DNA of 64,000 nt from Papio anubis (lineage: Eukaryota > Chordata > Mammalia > Primates > Cercopithecidae): assembly GCF_008728515.1 (NCBI RefSeq), contig NC_044996.1, forward strand, positions 126,409,595 through 126,473,594, in the 5' to 3' direction. How positions within the stretch are numbered: position 1 is the stretch's first letter; each line of letters opens with the position of its first letter. This document shows positions 44,849 to 54,984 of this stretch, one piece after another. The position numbers and the translations under genes are program-made. Below the pieces are notes generated by a model. That model was not told the origin of the DNA. It was given only the letters and a program-made list of their open reading frames with translations, and made no database searches.

Positions 44849-44853
44849 ATGTT

Positions 44854-45488
44854 CCAGCTGAAACAGAGAAAAATGGCTTTGATGTGCAATGACTAAAGGT
44901 TTCAAACTTCACAGATTTCCCTTTGATTAGTGATCCTAGAGACTTTATGACCTAATAGGATATTCTCGGTTTATGCAGAAGGCAGTAGAAGCTACATTAT
45001 TTCAAATATCATAAAACTTCTCCAAAAACATATGTTCAGCCTTGAGAAAACGTATTCCAGATCTGACAACTGAAAGCAGTCTTTTGAGTGGTGCCAGTCT
45101 GCATTAAGTTCTTGATCTATATTTTTTTTCAAGATGGTTGCTGGGATCATCTTTCATTCTGGCCTTTCCTACCTGCATTTGGAAGTTGAGTAGATCCTGT
45201 CTTTAGTGAAAAGGCGTAGTTTATTTTGACCAGAGGTCTCAGTTACAGCACATAGTAGTCACTCACTGTGTATGTACACTGAGTCACTGAATACACAAAT
45301 TTACCTTTGATCATGTCTTGTACACCACTTAGGTCCTGCCCTAAGAGTTAGCAAAGCTCAAGAATGAGTTTGTAGACATTTTAAGATTGTATAATAACGT
45401 TTTGAACTTGATGTCTTTCACCTGATGGACTCAAAACATTTTACTTACAAGGAGACAAAGTCTCAGGAGACTGGCATTGTGTTCTGGT
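44854..45488. other. unique sequence
   Basis: No repeat recognised. Confidence 0.5.
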
Positions 45489-45489
45489 A

Positions 45490-45845
45490 GAAAGAGTAAG
45501 GGTTCTACCAAATAGCTGAATGACCTTGACCCATCCCCCAGACTTGCAGGGGCGTCTAATCTTTTGGCTTCTCTGGGCTACATTGGAAGAAGAATTGTTG
45601 TGGGCTACACATAAAATACACTATCGCTATTGATAGCTGATGAGCTAAAAAAAAAAAAATTGCAAAAGAAATATCATAATGTTTTAAGAAAGTTTAAGAA
45701 TTTGTGTTGGGCCACATTCAAAAGCATCCTGGGCCACATGTGACCCATGGGCCGTGGGTTGGCGAAGCTTGCCATGATGGGCCTCTTTCATCTGTAGAAT
45801 GAGGGTTCGAGGATAGGTGATTTCTGAGTTCCTTTCCAGAAATAA
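45490..45845 (+). mobile_element. MIR-related SINE split by a hAT element
   Basis: Left part AGCTGAATGACCTTGACCCA, right part CTCTTTCATCTGTAGAATGA and CTGAGTTCCTTTCCAG form one plus-strand MIR once 45547-45770 is removed. Confidence 0.7.
45547..45770 (+). mobile_element. MER30-like hAT DNA transposon
   Basis: CAGGGGCGTCTAATCTTTTG, CTACATTGGAAGAAGAATTG, an A run after GATGAGCTAA, and ATGTTTTAAGAAAGTTTAAG, ending near GCGAAGCTTG. About 224 bases, close to the size I remember for MER30. Confidence 0.8.
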
Positions 45846-46056
45846 ACCACTCTGATACTGTCTCCCCAGGCTACACTTAAACACTTGTGAATTAAATCTA
45901 AATCAACTCCACCAGTTTCAGGTAGAGTCAAGCCTAAGGCATTTGCAGAGGAGAGCATTTTCTGTGGCGCTGTAGTTCACTCAATAATGCCTCCGTTTTT
46001 TTTTTTTAAAGCAGTGCTTTTGGAGGGGGGACAGAGTTCAAAAACTTAAAAAATAG

Positions 46057-46400
46057 GTTAATTTTTAAACTTTTTATTGAAAATTATGGCATACATATAA
46101 GTGTACAACTCAGTGAATTTTGTGAACTGAACACACCCATGTAACTGGCACACATAATATTCCCGGTACCTCAGAAGCCTCCCTTGTGCCCACATCCAAT
46201 ATTGTTATAACTCCCTACCTTCCAAGGATAAGCCTTCTCCTGACTTCTTACCGCATCGATTAGTTTTTTCTGCTTCGATTTCTCATGAATGGAATTATGT
46301 ACAATAAGTACTCTTTTCTCTCTGGTTTCCTTGGCAAACATTATATTTCTGAGCTGCACTGAGATTGTTTTGTATAGCTGTAGCAGACACTTAAGTCTTT
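46057..46400 (-). mobile_element. L1ME-like 3' end
   Basis: CTTTTTATTGAAAATTATGG, GTGTACAACTCAGTGAATTT and CTCATGAATGGAATTATGTA. Same class as 8590-9085. Confidence 0.8.
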
Positions 46401-46404
46401 CCTC

Positions 46405-46735
46405 CAGAGAGACATCGATACATCTTTGCACAACTGTGTTAACATCCTCATTTGAGTGACTCCTTTGGGAAGATCAATAACATGCCATTATGCCCAGAGA
46501 GAGGTTAAAAGAGGAGGGAGAAATTAGAGGCTTTTTATAATTGATCAACATATTATAGCATTAATACATAATACAATTTATTAATTTAAGATATGCAAGC
46601 TGTCTTTTGAAGGAGAAAGATTCACCTCCTGGTCTAAAACATCATCATGTCAGGTCAAGGAAAGAAGCACTCTCCTAGTGCTGGTTATGAGTATTCAATT
46701 ACAGAATTCTTAAAGATTGCCAGCTTTATCTTGAG
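46405..46735. other. no feature recognised
   Basis: Unique AT-rich sequence. Confidence 0.5.
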
Positions 46736-46739
46736 ACAG

Positions 46740-46865
46740 AAATTCTGGCTTATATATCCCCCTTCTTTCCATGCCCTCTACCCCTTAATCCCAGCACTGC
46801 CTGATCCTGCACATCCTAGGTGCAAAATAGATACCTGTTGAATGAATGAATGAATGAATGAATGA
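46740..46865 (+). mobile_element. L2 LINE 3' end with (GAAT)n
   Basis: CCCCTTAATCCCAGCACTGC then TGTTGAATGAATGAATGAAT; five or more GAAT units at the tip. Confidence 0.8.
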
Positions 46866-46867
46866 CG

Positions 46868-47095
46868 AGTACAGCTAACATTTACAGTACCTTCACAGTG
46901 CCAGCCACTGTGCAAAGATTTCTTGTTTACTCACTGCAACAGCACTATCAGGTGAGTGCTGTTATCTCAATTTGCTAGATGGGGAAACATGACCATTGGA
47001 AATAACTTGTCCAGAGTCACTCAGATATTATGTGGCCGAGCTGGGACCTTTGAACTCATGCTCTTTAGTCTTCACCACTGTGTATTCACACTCAC
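46868..47095 (-). mobile_element. MIR SINE
   Basis: ACAGCTAACATTTACAGTAC, GATGGGGAAACATGACCATT and GCTGGGACCTTTGAACTCAT. Confidence 0.88.
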
Positions 47096-47099
47096 TCTA

Positions 47100-47428
47100 G
47101 GACTTGCAGAGGCTGCAAGTGGTGGCTGGATTCATGAGTGCCCTTGGCTGAGAGCTCTGCTAGCTGAGGACACACAGCCTGGTTTGTCCAGCCGCTTCCC
47201 TCTGGCTGTGTAGAGGAAGCCTGCCCAGTTGGCTCTCGCCACCCCCTTGCTTGTGCCTGTGCCCATGAGTGGTTCCTTTCTCAGCACCCCACGCCAGCCT
47301 CCGCTCCTAGTGCTGACTGCCCGTCATGGGGTAATGTTGGCCAACTCCCAGACATGGGAGGATCAGACGGTCTTAGTGTTTGCGATTCTCTCTGTGTGCT
47401 GGACTCTCCCCTAGCCCCTGCCCCACCT
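47100..47428. other. unique GC-richer sequence
   Basis: No repeat recognised. Confidence 0.5.
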
Positions 47429-47429
47429 C

Positions 47430-47535
47430 CAGCACGTGCATTTCATCTAATTCACTCCTATTCAGCCCTCACATCTCAACTGGTACATACTGGCCCTCAA
47501 TAAATATTTGTTGAATGAATAAATGAATGAATGGC
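47430..47535 (+). mobile_element. L2 LINE 3' tip
   Basis: CTGGCCCTCAATAAATATTT followed by GTTGAATGAATAAATGAATG. Confidence 0.8.
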
Positions 47536-47539
47536 AAAT

Positions 47540-48440
47540 GAGGCTTTTAAATTCAATTCTGATATAAACTACTAAAATGCAAGCAATGATGATAAAATAA
47601 TGTGCAACAAAAAGGAAACGCAATGTACTGATGAAACTGGGTAGTTCCCTTGACCCCTTCGTGGGACTCATGAAGGAGTGGCTCACTGACTCAGCCCACA
47701 GCTCTCACCCCCTCGCGGGAGGGGGAGCACGCAGGTGAGTGGGTACAGAGGCCAGGTTGAGTGCTTCTGGGCAAGCAGCAGGAGCAGGACTCTGTGTGGG
47801 CCCACGGCAGCATCGACAGGTTGCCCACGACCTCCAGAGCCCCAGAGGGCATGTGTTACAGCACATTCTTTTAGCATTGCCATCTGTGGACAGTGTAAGT
47901 GTTAAACAGCTCAGTGTCACTGTGACAGCCTCTTGCACCCACACCCAGGTATTCGTCTGGCATCCAGGAGGAATGAAGTTGTAAGAACAAATTGGAGGGT
48001 GGCGAATGCTGAGGATTTTATTGCTGACAAAAGTGGCTCTCAGTGGGATGGGTAGCTGGAAAGGGAATGGAGTGGGAAACTTCCCCTGGACTTTGGCCAT
48101 CTGTGGCTGAACTCTTCTCCAAAGTCCCACTGTCAAGCCATCTCTCTGAAGTCAAGCTGCTCCTCTCCAACGTCCGGCTACTTCTCTTCTCTCCCTCTCT
48201 GCCACTCTGCCAGTGGGGCCTGGGGTTTTTATGGATACCGGGCTGGGGGGCAGGGCAGGCCAGGGTGGTTTTGGAAAAGGCAACATTTGGGCAGGGAAAC
48301 AGGAACGCATGTTCTCACTTTGGGCTACGGGTCCAGGCTTGAGAGTGTGGCCCTTGTCCAGGACCACCTTCTTCTACCCAATATTTCCCTGCCTCCTGTC
48401 CATATCACTTATCCTTTTGCAGTATAAAACATACAAGAGG
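47540..48440. other. unique, GC-rich patch upstream of coding exon
   Basis: No repeat recognised. 47700-47735 has CCCCCTCGCGGGAGGGGG, an imperfect palindrome, followed by CACGCAG|GTGAGT, a good donor sequence, but the acceptor side is weak. Overlapping ORFs to 143 codons lack a domain. Confidence 0.45.
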
Positions 48441-48443
48441 AAA

Positions 48444-48620
48444 ACTCCGCCTCAAAAAAAAACAAAAACAAACAAACAAAAAACATGAATAGGAGCTGGG
48501 CACAGTGGCGCTGCCTGAGGCAGGAGGATTGCTTAAAGCCTCAGTATACTATGATCACACCTGTGAACAGCCATTGCGCTCCAGCCTGGGCAACATAGCG
48601 AGACTCTATCTCTTTAAAAA
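48444..48620 (+). mobile_element. Alu tail remnant and shortened Alu
   Basis: ACTCCGCCTC plus (CAAA)n at 48444-48484 is the end of an otherwise missing Alu. 48493-48620 is a second Alu with most of its left arm and middle deleted. Confidence 0.75.
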
Positions 48621-48624
48621 AGTG

Positions 48625-48999
48625 TTTTTTTAAGGAAAAATAACAGAGAGAATGATAGATTATTGAAAAGATTCTGTGTAGTGGTAATAATGATGTATTC
48701 TAACATTTTGCATTTTTAATTTCTTCTCTTGTTATTTTGCATGTGTTGATGTTTTCCACAAATCCACATGGGCTACCTTGCTTCTAAGTATAACATCCTA
48801 CTGGGCAACCCTCCCATCATAAACGTGGGTTTTGCTTGTTGTCACCAGTGCCCAACTGGCGTTTCTGATTCTGTGGAACCATAGCAATTTAAAGTGCACA
48901 GGATCACAGGTTGCCTTGGTTGAGGAATGACCTTTGAGGTATTGCTGTGTTGTGATTATGGCAGCTGTGATGATCTGTTTTCGCCTTACTTTATTCCAG
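48625..48999 (+). other. ADGRG2: intron end and splice acceptor of ADGRG2
   Basis: Unique sequence ending in GTTTTCGCCTTACTTTATTCCAG (written in part: CTTACTTTATTCCAG), a usable polypyrimidine tract and AG at 48998-48999. No repeat recognised here. Confidence 0.7.
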
Positions 49000-49118
49000 G
49001 ATGGTTTTCTCTGGCAGGCAGTGTGGCCGTGTTGGCAGAACTGAAGAAGTTTTACTGACATTCAAGATATTCCTTGTCATCATTTGTCTTCATGTCGTTC
49101 TGGTAGCATCCCTGGAAG
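49000..49118 (+). CDS. ADGRG2: ADGRG2 start exon (signal peptide), partial gene
   Basis: First coding exon of adhesion G protein-coupled receptor G2 (GPR64, HE6), a heavily glycosylated receptor of epididymal and efferent duct epithelium linked to fluid handling and male fertility. ATG at 49001 gives 39 codons plus one base (phase 1) before the donor GAAG|GTAATG. The protein starts MVFSGRQCGRVGRTEEVLLT and continues into the hydrophobic stretch FKIFLVIICLHVVLVASLE, a signal peptide core with a small-residue region for cleavage. The phase and last residues fit the human continuation as I remember it (SLE then EDTDN). Compared with my memory of human, residues 5 (V to G), 10 (H to R) and 36 (T to A) differ. 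The mucin-like N-terminus, GAIN domain and seven helices are encoded by exons outside the window. The 63-codon ORF reading through the donor is an artefact. Confidence 0.92.
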
Positions 49119-49189
49119 GTAATGTGTCTGTTTTTCTTCATTTTTTTTTTCTGTTTATCTGCTTGTATGTGTGTAATATTTTTGTTATT

Positions 49190-50860
49190 TAGGATTTTTT
49201 TACTATGGTAAAATAATATAATATTTATCATTTTAACCATTTTTAAGTATACAGTTCATTGGCATTAAGTACATTCACAATTTTGTGTAACTGTCACCGC
49301 TATCCATTTCTAAAACGTTTTCATCATCCCAAATAGAAACTCTATATCCATTAAACAATAACTCCGCATTTCCTTCCCCCGTACCCCTTCCTGGTAACCT
49401 CTGTTCCTTTTCTTTCTATGTATTTGCCTATTGCAAGTACCTTAGATAAGTGGAATCATACAATATTTGTCCTTTTGTGCCTGGCTTATTTCACTTAGGA
49501 TGTTTTCAAAGTTCACCCACATTGCAGCTTGTATCAGAATTTCATTCTTTTTAACGGCTAATGTTTCACTGTATGCATTGACCCCATTTTGTCTATTCAT
49601 TCATCCATTGATGGGCATTTGGGTCGTTTCCCCCTTCCGGCTGTTGTGAATAATGCTGCTTTGAACATGGGTGTACAAATCACTATTTGAGTCCCTGCTT
49701 TCATTTCTTTGGGGCATATACCTAGAAGGGACTTGCTGGATCATATAACCCTGTGTTTAACATCTTGAGAAACTGCTGAACTGTTTTCCACAGTGGCTGT
49801 ATCATTTTACATTCCTACAAGCAAGGCACAAGAATTCCAGTGTCTCCCATTCTTGACGATGCTTGTATTTTCCTGTTGTTTTGGCAATGGGTGTGAAGTG
49901 GTATCTTATTGTGGTTTTGATTTACATTTCCTTAACGATTAGTGATATTGAGCATCTTTTCATGTGCTTATTGGCCACTTATATATCTTCTTTGGAGAAG
50001 TGTCTATTCAAATCCTTTGCTCAGTTTTGAATTGGGTTGTTTTTGTTGGTGTTGAGTTTTGGAGTTCTTTGTGTATTCTGGATATTAATCCCTTATCGGA
50101 TATATAATTTGCAAGTATTTTCTCCCATTCTGTGGAGTGTTTCTTCTACTCTCTTAATAGTATCATTTCATGCATAAATTCTTTTAATTTTAATGTGGTC
50201 TATTTATTTTTACTTTTGTTGTCTATGCTTTGGTGTTATATCAAAGAAATCATTGCCAAATCCAATATCATGAAGACTTTCCCCTATGTTTTCTTCCAAG
50301 AATTTTATAGTTTTAGCTCTTATGTTTAGGTCCTTTGATCGATTTAGAGTTCATTTTTGTATATGGTGTAAGGTTAAGGGTCCAACTTCACTCTCGTGCA
50401 TGTGGATATCGTTTTCCAGCCGCATTTCTTGAAAAGACTGCCCTTTTGCCATTGAATGGTCTTGGCACCTTTGTCAAAAATCACTTCGTTTCTGGTGGAG
50501 GGTGTCTAGGTTCTTGGCATTTTGAACAAATAATTGGACAAAATGCACAAACGAAGCAAGGAAGGAATGAAGAGATTTATTGAAAATGAACGTACACTCC
50601 ACAGTGTGGGAGTGGCCCGAGCACAGGGGCTCAAAGGCCCTATTACAGAATTTGTGGGAGTTTCCATTGGTTACTTGGTGTATGCCCTACGTAAATGAAG
50701 AGGACAAAGTAAAGTTACAAAGTCATTTACTCAGCGTACACCCTATGGTGAGGATATTTCCTGTCATAGCTGAAGTGTGAATCGGCTTTATGTTCCCTAC
50801 CTCCAGACCCTATTTTCCTGCCTCAAATTGACCATATAGATGAGGGTTTATTTCTGGTGT
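49190..50860 (-). mobile_element. L1MB-like 3' half, split by a solo LTR
   Basis: CTATGGTAAAATAATATAAT, AAGTATACAGTTCATTGGCA, TTTGCTCAGTTTTGAATTGG, TATGCTTTGGTGTTATATCA and GCACCTTTGTCAAAAATCAC, then after the LTR AATTGACCATATAGATGAGG. Antisense to ADGRG2; no intact frame. Confidence 0.9.
50487..50825 (-). mobile_element. solo ERV LTR inserted in L1
   Basis: A 339-base LTR. On its own strand it carries an AATAAA signal (complement at 50576-50581). Flanks ACTT (50483-50486) and AATT (50826-50829) are both one change from the AGTT expected in the uninterrupted L1, so a decayed 4-base duplication. Probably class I ERV. No viral genes. Confidence 0.8.
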
Positions 50861-50861
50861 T

Positions 50862-51090
50862 TACTTGTTCTTAAATGTATCTGCTTGAAGGTACAACCAT
50901 ATGGAAATTTAAAGGCGGTAGAGAATCAGACAAATGAAGCAGCCTGGTATTTTCAGAAAGAGGGATCTTTAGAAGTTCATGGAACAAGAAGAAAAGGTAT
51001 CTAAGAAAGGTAGTTGAAAGACCAGCAATGCTGGGCCTGCAATTTCTGTGGGCACAACTGCCAAAGGCAAGTGTAAAGAACCCTCATTAG
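50862..51090. other. no feature recognised
   Basis: Unique sequence between L1 and Alu. Confidence 0.5.
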
Positions 51091-51396
51091 GAGGTTCACA
51101 CCTGTAATCCCAGCACTTTGGGAGGCTGAGGAGGGAGGATCACTGGAACCCAGGAATCCAAGACAAGCCTGAGCAACATAGTGAGACCCCGTCTCTACAA
51201 AAATGAAATAACATAAAAAATTAGCCGGGCGTGGTGGTGGGTGGCTGTATTCCCAGCTACTTAGGAGGCTGAGATGGGAGGATCACTTGAGCCCAGGAGG
51301 CAGAGGTTGCAGGAGGCAGAGGTTGCAGTAAACAGTGACCGTACCACTGCAGTCCAGCTTGGGTGGCAGAGTGCAACCCTGTCTCAAAAAAAAAAG
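51091..51396 (+). mobile_element. Alu SINE, 5'-truncated, with small duplication
   Basis: Plus-strand Alu lacking about 14 bases at the 5' end. AGGCAGAGGTTGCAG is tandemly duplicated at 51299-51328. CCTCATTA flanks both sides. Confidence 0.93.
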
Positions 51397-51399
51397 CAT

Positions 51400-51675
51400 C
51401 CTCATTAAGAATGAGACTAGGAAATGTTTGATACTTAAGACATCAAGGACACACAAAGAAATACCTTTCTTATTCAGAAGTGGGTGGCAGGACCAAGGAA
51501 TCTTTATTGCATAAGATAAAAATCTACTAGCAGCAAACAACAAAACATACAAACAAATAAAACACACATACAAATACACAGACTAAATGGAAAACTTCCC
51601 AACAAGCTATAACACAATTGGCAATCCTTTAAAAAGTAGGTACGGGGGCATGTTGTCAAGAAGCCACCATTCTTT
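51400..51675. other. no feature recognised
   Basis: Unique A-rich sequence with CAAA/ACAA runs. Confidence 0.5.
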
Positions 51676-51690
51676 AAGAAAAGAAATGAT

Positions 51691-51991
51691 GGCCGGGTGC
51701 GGTGGCTCATGCCTGTAATCCCAGCACTTTGGGAGGCCGAAGCGGGTGGATCACCTGAGGTCAGGAGTTCAAGAACAGCCTCGCCAACATGGCAAAGCCC
51801 TGTCTCTACTAAAAATGCAAAAAATTAGCTGGGCGTGGTGGTGCGCGCCTGTAATCCCAGCTATTTGGGAGGCTGAGGCGGGAGAATTGCTTGAACCCGG
51901 GAGCGGAGGTTGCAGTGAGCCGAGATCATGCCATTGCACTCCAGCCTGGGTGACAGAGTGAGACTCTGTCTCAAAAAAAATAAAGAACGAA
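51691..51991 (+). mobile_element. Alu SINE with perfect target duplication
   Basis: Plus-strand AluS-like. AAGAAAAGAAATGAT at 51676-51690 and 51992-52006. Confidence 0.97.
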
Positions 51992-52034
51992 AAGAAAAGA
52001 AATGATAAGGACTAAATGTATTCTGAAGGCTTAC

Positions 52035-52262
52035 AACATACCAGGTTCCTACATGCTTAGTACACATCCACTCCCTTAATCTTCTCAATCCAGTCTAGGA
52101 AGGGGAGATCCTAGTTATATTGCCATTTTCCAGATCAGGAAGCTGAGGCTCAGAGAGGTAAGTAACTTGCCCAAGGCTGTTAGCCCTTAAGAAGCGGCAG
52201 AGCTGGAATTTGAACCCAGTAGTCAGCCTCTAGATTTCGTGCTTGTAACCACAAAACCAAGT
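52035..52262 (-). mobile_element. MIR SINE
   Basis: CATTTTCCAGATCAGGAAGC, GAGGTAAGTAACTTGCCCAA and GGAATTTGAACCCAGTAGTC. Confidence 0.92.
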
Positions 52263-52266
52263 TATC

Positions 52267-52444
52267 AAACTTGAGCATGCATCAGAATCCCCTGGAGGGC
52301 TTATGGAGGTACCGTTCACTGGGCCCCATCCCCAGAATTTGTGCTTCAGTGGGTCTGGGGTGGGACTGAGGAATTGACAGCTCTAACAAGCTCCCCGGTG
52401 ATGCTGATGATATAGTCTAGGGACTACACTTTGAGAACCACTGC
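52267..52444 (-). mobile_element. MER5A-like hAT DNA transposon
   Basis: CTTGAGCATGCATCAGAATC, GTGGGTCTGGGGTGGGACTG, ending CACTTTGAGAACCACTG, the reversed MER5A order with its terminal repeat at the right. Confidence 0.9.
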
Positions 52445-52488
52445 CTACACAACTGGTGGAAGACAGAAATGGGGAGAGACTATATATA

Positions 52489-52735
52489 TCCTAGCACTTT
52501 GGGAGGTCAAGGTGGATGGATCGCTTGAGCTCAGCCTGGGCAACATGGGGAGACCCTGTCTCTACCAAAAAAAAAAAATTAGCCGGGCGGTGGCGTGCCT
52601 GTGGTCCTAGCTACTCAGGAGGCAGAGGTGGGAGGATCGCTTGAGCCCAGGAGGTCAAGGCTACAGTGAGCTGAGATCATGCCACTGTACTACAGCCTGG
52701 GTGACAGAGCGAGACTCTCAAACAAAAAATAAAAT
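52489..52735 (+). mobile_element. Alu SINE, 5'-truncated
   Basis: Plus-strand Alu starting within the left arm (CCTAGCACTTTGGGAGGTCA), old type, with a (AAAAT)n tail. Confidence 0.92.
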
Positions 52736-52749
52736 AAAATCTAAACTAT

Positions 52750-52925
52750 TCTCACACGCATCATCTCCTTAGGGCACTGAAACATTACTGTGGGCTTGGC
52801 AGGGCGAAACTCAAGAGTCCCCACTTTACTGATGAGTAAATGTCCCCAGGGAGGTTACTGGTTAGGAAGTGGCGGAGCCCAGACTAGATGCTAGATCTTC
52901 AGTCTCACGTTTCGGTGCTTTTTCC
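52750..52925 (-). mobile_element. MIR-like SINE
   Basis: ACTTTACTGATGAGTAAATG, GGGAGGTTACTGGTTAGGAA and GCGGAGCCCAGACTAGATGC. Confidence 0.65.
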
Positions 52926-53164
52926 ACCATAGGGGTAGATGAGGCAGGAAAGTGGAACACAAGGGAAAAAACTCATCCAAATGAAAGCTGTTTGTTAGAA
53001 ATATGTCTTTTTGAAAAATTGTGTTTTAAAATGCCAACAACAGGGGCAGGTAAATAGGAAAGTGCATGGCTCTGAAACAAACCTAAGTAGGGAAAAGCTG
53101 AGTGATCACTAAAGGCAGCTGACTGCATTTCTTGCTCCAGTTCTCTGATGAATTGATTTCTTAA

Positions 53165-53230
53165 AGCAGCGGTTCCCAAAGTGTGGCAGACAAGTAGCGC
53201 TGGCATCACCTGTCTCTCAGAACGCCCAGT
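53165..53230 (+). mobile_element. MER5-like hAT fragment
   Basis: CAGCGGTTCCCAAAGTGTGG then GCTGGCATCACCTGTCTCTC; only the left end remains. Confidence 0.65.
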
Positions 53231-53299
53231 AAGACTGTTTATTCATGTTATGTATTTATTTTGTTTTTGTTTTATTTTCTTTTTCTTTCTTTCTTTTTC

Positions 53300-53591
53300 T
53301 TTTTTTTTTTTTTTTTTTGGAGACAGGATCTTGTTGTTGCTCAGACTTGAGTGCGCGATCTCAGCTCACTGCAGTCTCAACCTCCCGGGCTCAAGTGATC
53401 CTTCCACCTCAGTCTCCGGAGAAACTGGGACTACAGGCAACACCACCACGCCCAACTAATTTTTTAAATTTTTTGTAGAGATGGGGTATCACTATATTGC
53501 CCAGAGTGGTCTCAAATTCCTGGGCTCAAGCGATGCTCCCACCTTGCTTCCCAAAGTTCTGGGATTACAGACGTGAGTCACCATGCCCTGC
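53300..53591 (-). mobile_element. Alu SINE (AluJ-like)
   Basis: Minus-strand old Alu with a CTTT/T-rich head from 53278. Confidence 0.93.
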
Positions 53592-53611
53592 TCCTGTTAC
53601 TGAACAATCAC

Positions 53612-53866
53612 CTTGATAGCACTCACCACGTGCCGGCCACTGTTCTAAGCCCTTACAAATGGCTAACTCATTTAAAGCCCACTCTATAACCCCTTGAAAA
53701 AGGCACTATTATGAGCTCATTTTACCGGTGAGGAAATTGAGGCACAGAGGAGGTAAGCAACTTGCCTTAGGTCAAATAATTAAGAGGTTGCAGAGTTACA
53801 ATTCAAATTCAGGCCATCTGGCTCCAAAGCCTGTACGTTGGACCTCTATACTATGGTGCCTTTTCA
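53612..53866 (-). mobile_element. MIR SINE
   Basis: CACCACGTGCCGGCCACTGT, TTTTACCGGTGAGGAAATTG and GGAGGTAAGCAACTTGCCTT; near full length. Confidence 0.93.
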
Positions 53867-53869
53867 CAT

Positions 53870-54105
53870 TCTTAACCTCTCTGCTATGCTAGGCTCAGTT
53901 GCTTGGTAGTTGTGAATCTGTAGATTAAAAATAAAGATGGAATCCATAATTGTGAGAATCAGTGTTGTTCTGGATCACCCAGGTGGCTCATAGGCGCCAC
54001 CTCCCCCAGTAGCTTTGGGGCAGGGGTTCTTTTAGTTCAGGATGGCTTGGGCCTGGTTTTTGAAGGCCAAGGGGACTGACCTGCCACTTCTCCATTGGGT
54101 TATCA
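53870..54105. other. no feature recognised
   Basis: Unique sequence. Confidence 0.5.
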
Positions 54106-54109
54106 ATTG

Positions 54110-54260
54110 TGCAATAATGATTGCCTGCTGTGCGCCCAGCAGTACTGGCCGCTGAGAACATCATCTCTGACTCCAGGGAGTTTACACTGCAGTTGGAGGG
54201 CCATGACTATGACACATGAGAACAATACAAACTATAACTAAGTCTTAAAGTGTGAGTCAG
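54110..54260 (-). mobile_element. L2-like fragment
   Basis: TTGCCTGCTGTGCGCCCAGC then CCAGGGAGTTTACACTGCAG, an L2 3' end read backwards. Confidence 0.55.
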
Positions 54261-54264
54261 TGCT

Positions 54265-54980
54265 ATAGGGTCCTCACATATGGCCTGTGGCCAGATCTGT
54301 GGATTCGTTTGATGCTAAACCACCTATAGCAGATGCTGTTGGTGCCCTGCCTGTATCCCCCTGGCCCGCCCCAGGGGTCACCTGCAGACAGTTCCTGTGG
54401 ATGCTGACGGCTTTCGTGTCTCCCTGAGAATCATCTATGCCCATGGGAGTGTGCTTGGCCCATGCGCAGGACAAACCAGAAGTGCTGGGGAGAGAACACC
54501 CCCGTGAGTAATGGGAGTTGGAATTTAAATATGCCAGCTTCCTTGTCCCTTGGTGGGACCACACTCAGGTGTGTTCTGTGTCATCTCCCAGAGTTCCCCA
54601 GTTGCATTGTACCCCATAATACTCATCTGCTCATGAATGTGCCCATTTCCACATTTACCCCCTTGTCTGTCTCACTCGCATATTCCCCCACTCTGCTTCT
54701 GGGGACCCTCCCCATTGGGAAACTCCCCTTCCAAAGTTGAGGCCAAATCTTACTACCTCTAGAAAACCTGCCCTGACCTCAGAAGAATTAAACCCCTCTC
54801 CCCAGTTTTTGCTTCTCTTTATCCATCCATACCTGGGGATACCACTTTGTGTGACACTCATTACGGGCTTCCTTTTTACCGTGAATCCTTGCAGTGTGCA
54901 GTCAGTGCCGAACAAAGAGTTGACCAGGTGGGTGGCGAACTCACGGGAAGGAAGCTGATGGGCACTGAGAGCCTGCTCAG
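54265..54980. other. mixed sequence, L2- and LTR-like traces
   Basis: 54740-54880 (AGAAAACCTGCCCTGACCTC) is weakly L2-like and 54470-54730 weakly LTR-like. Neither is good enough to name. ORFs of 73-96 codons have no domain. Confidence 0.4.
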
Positions 54981-54984
54981 GGCC

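Noticed and set aside
49001..49192. 63-codon ORF reading past the exon end
   Set aside because: The last 24 codons are intron read-through after GAAG|GTAATG; only the first 39 belong to ADGRG2.
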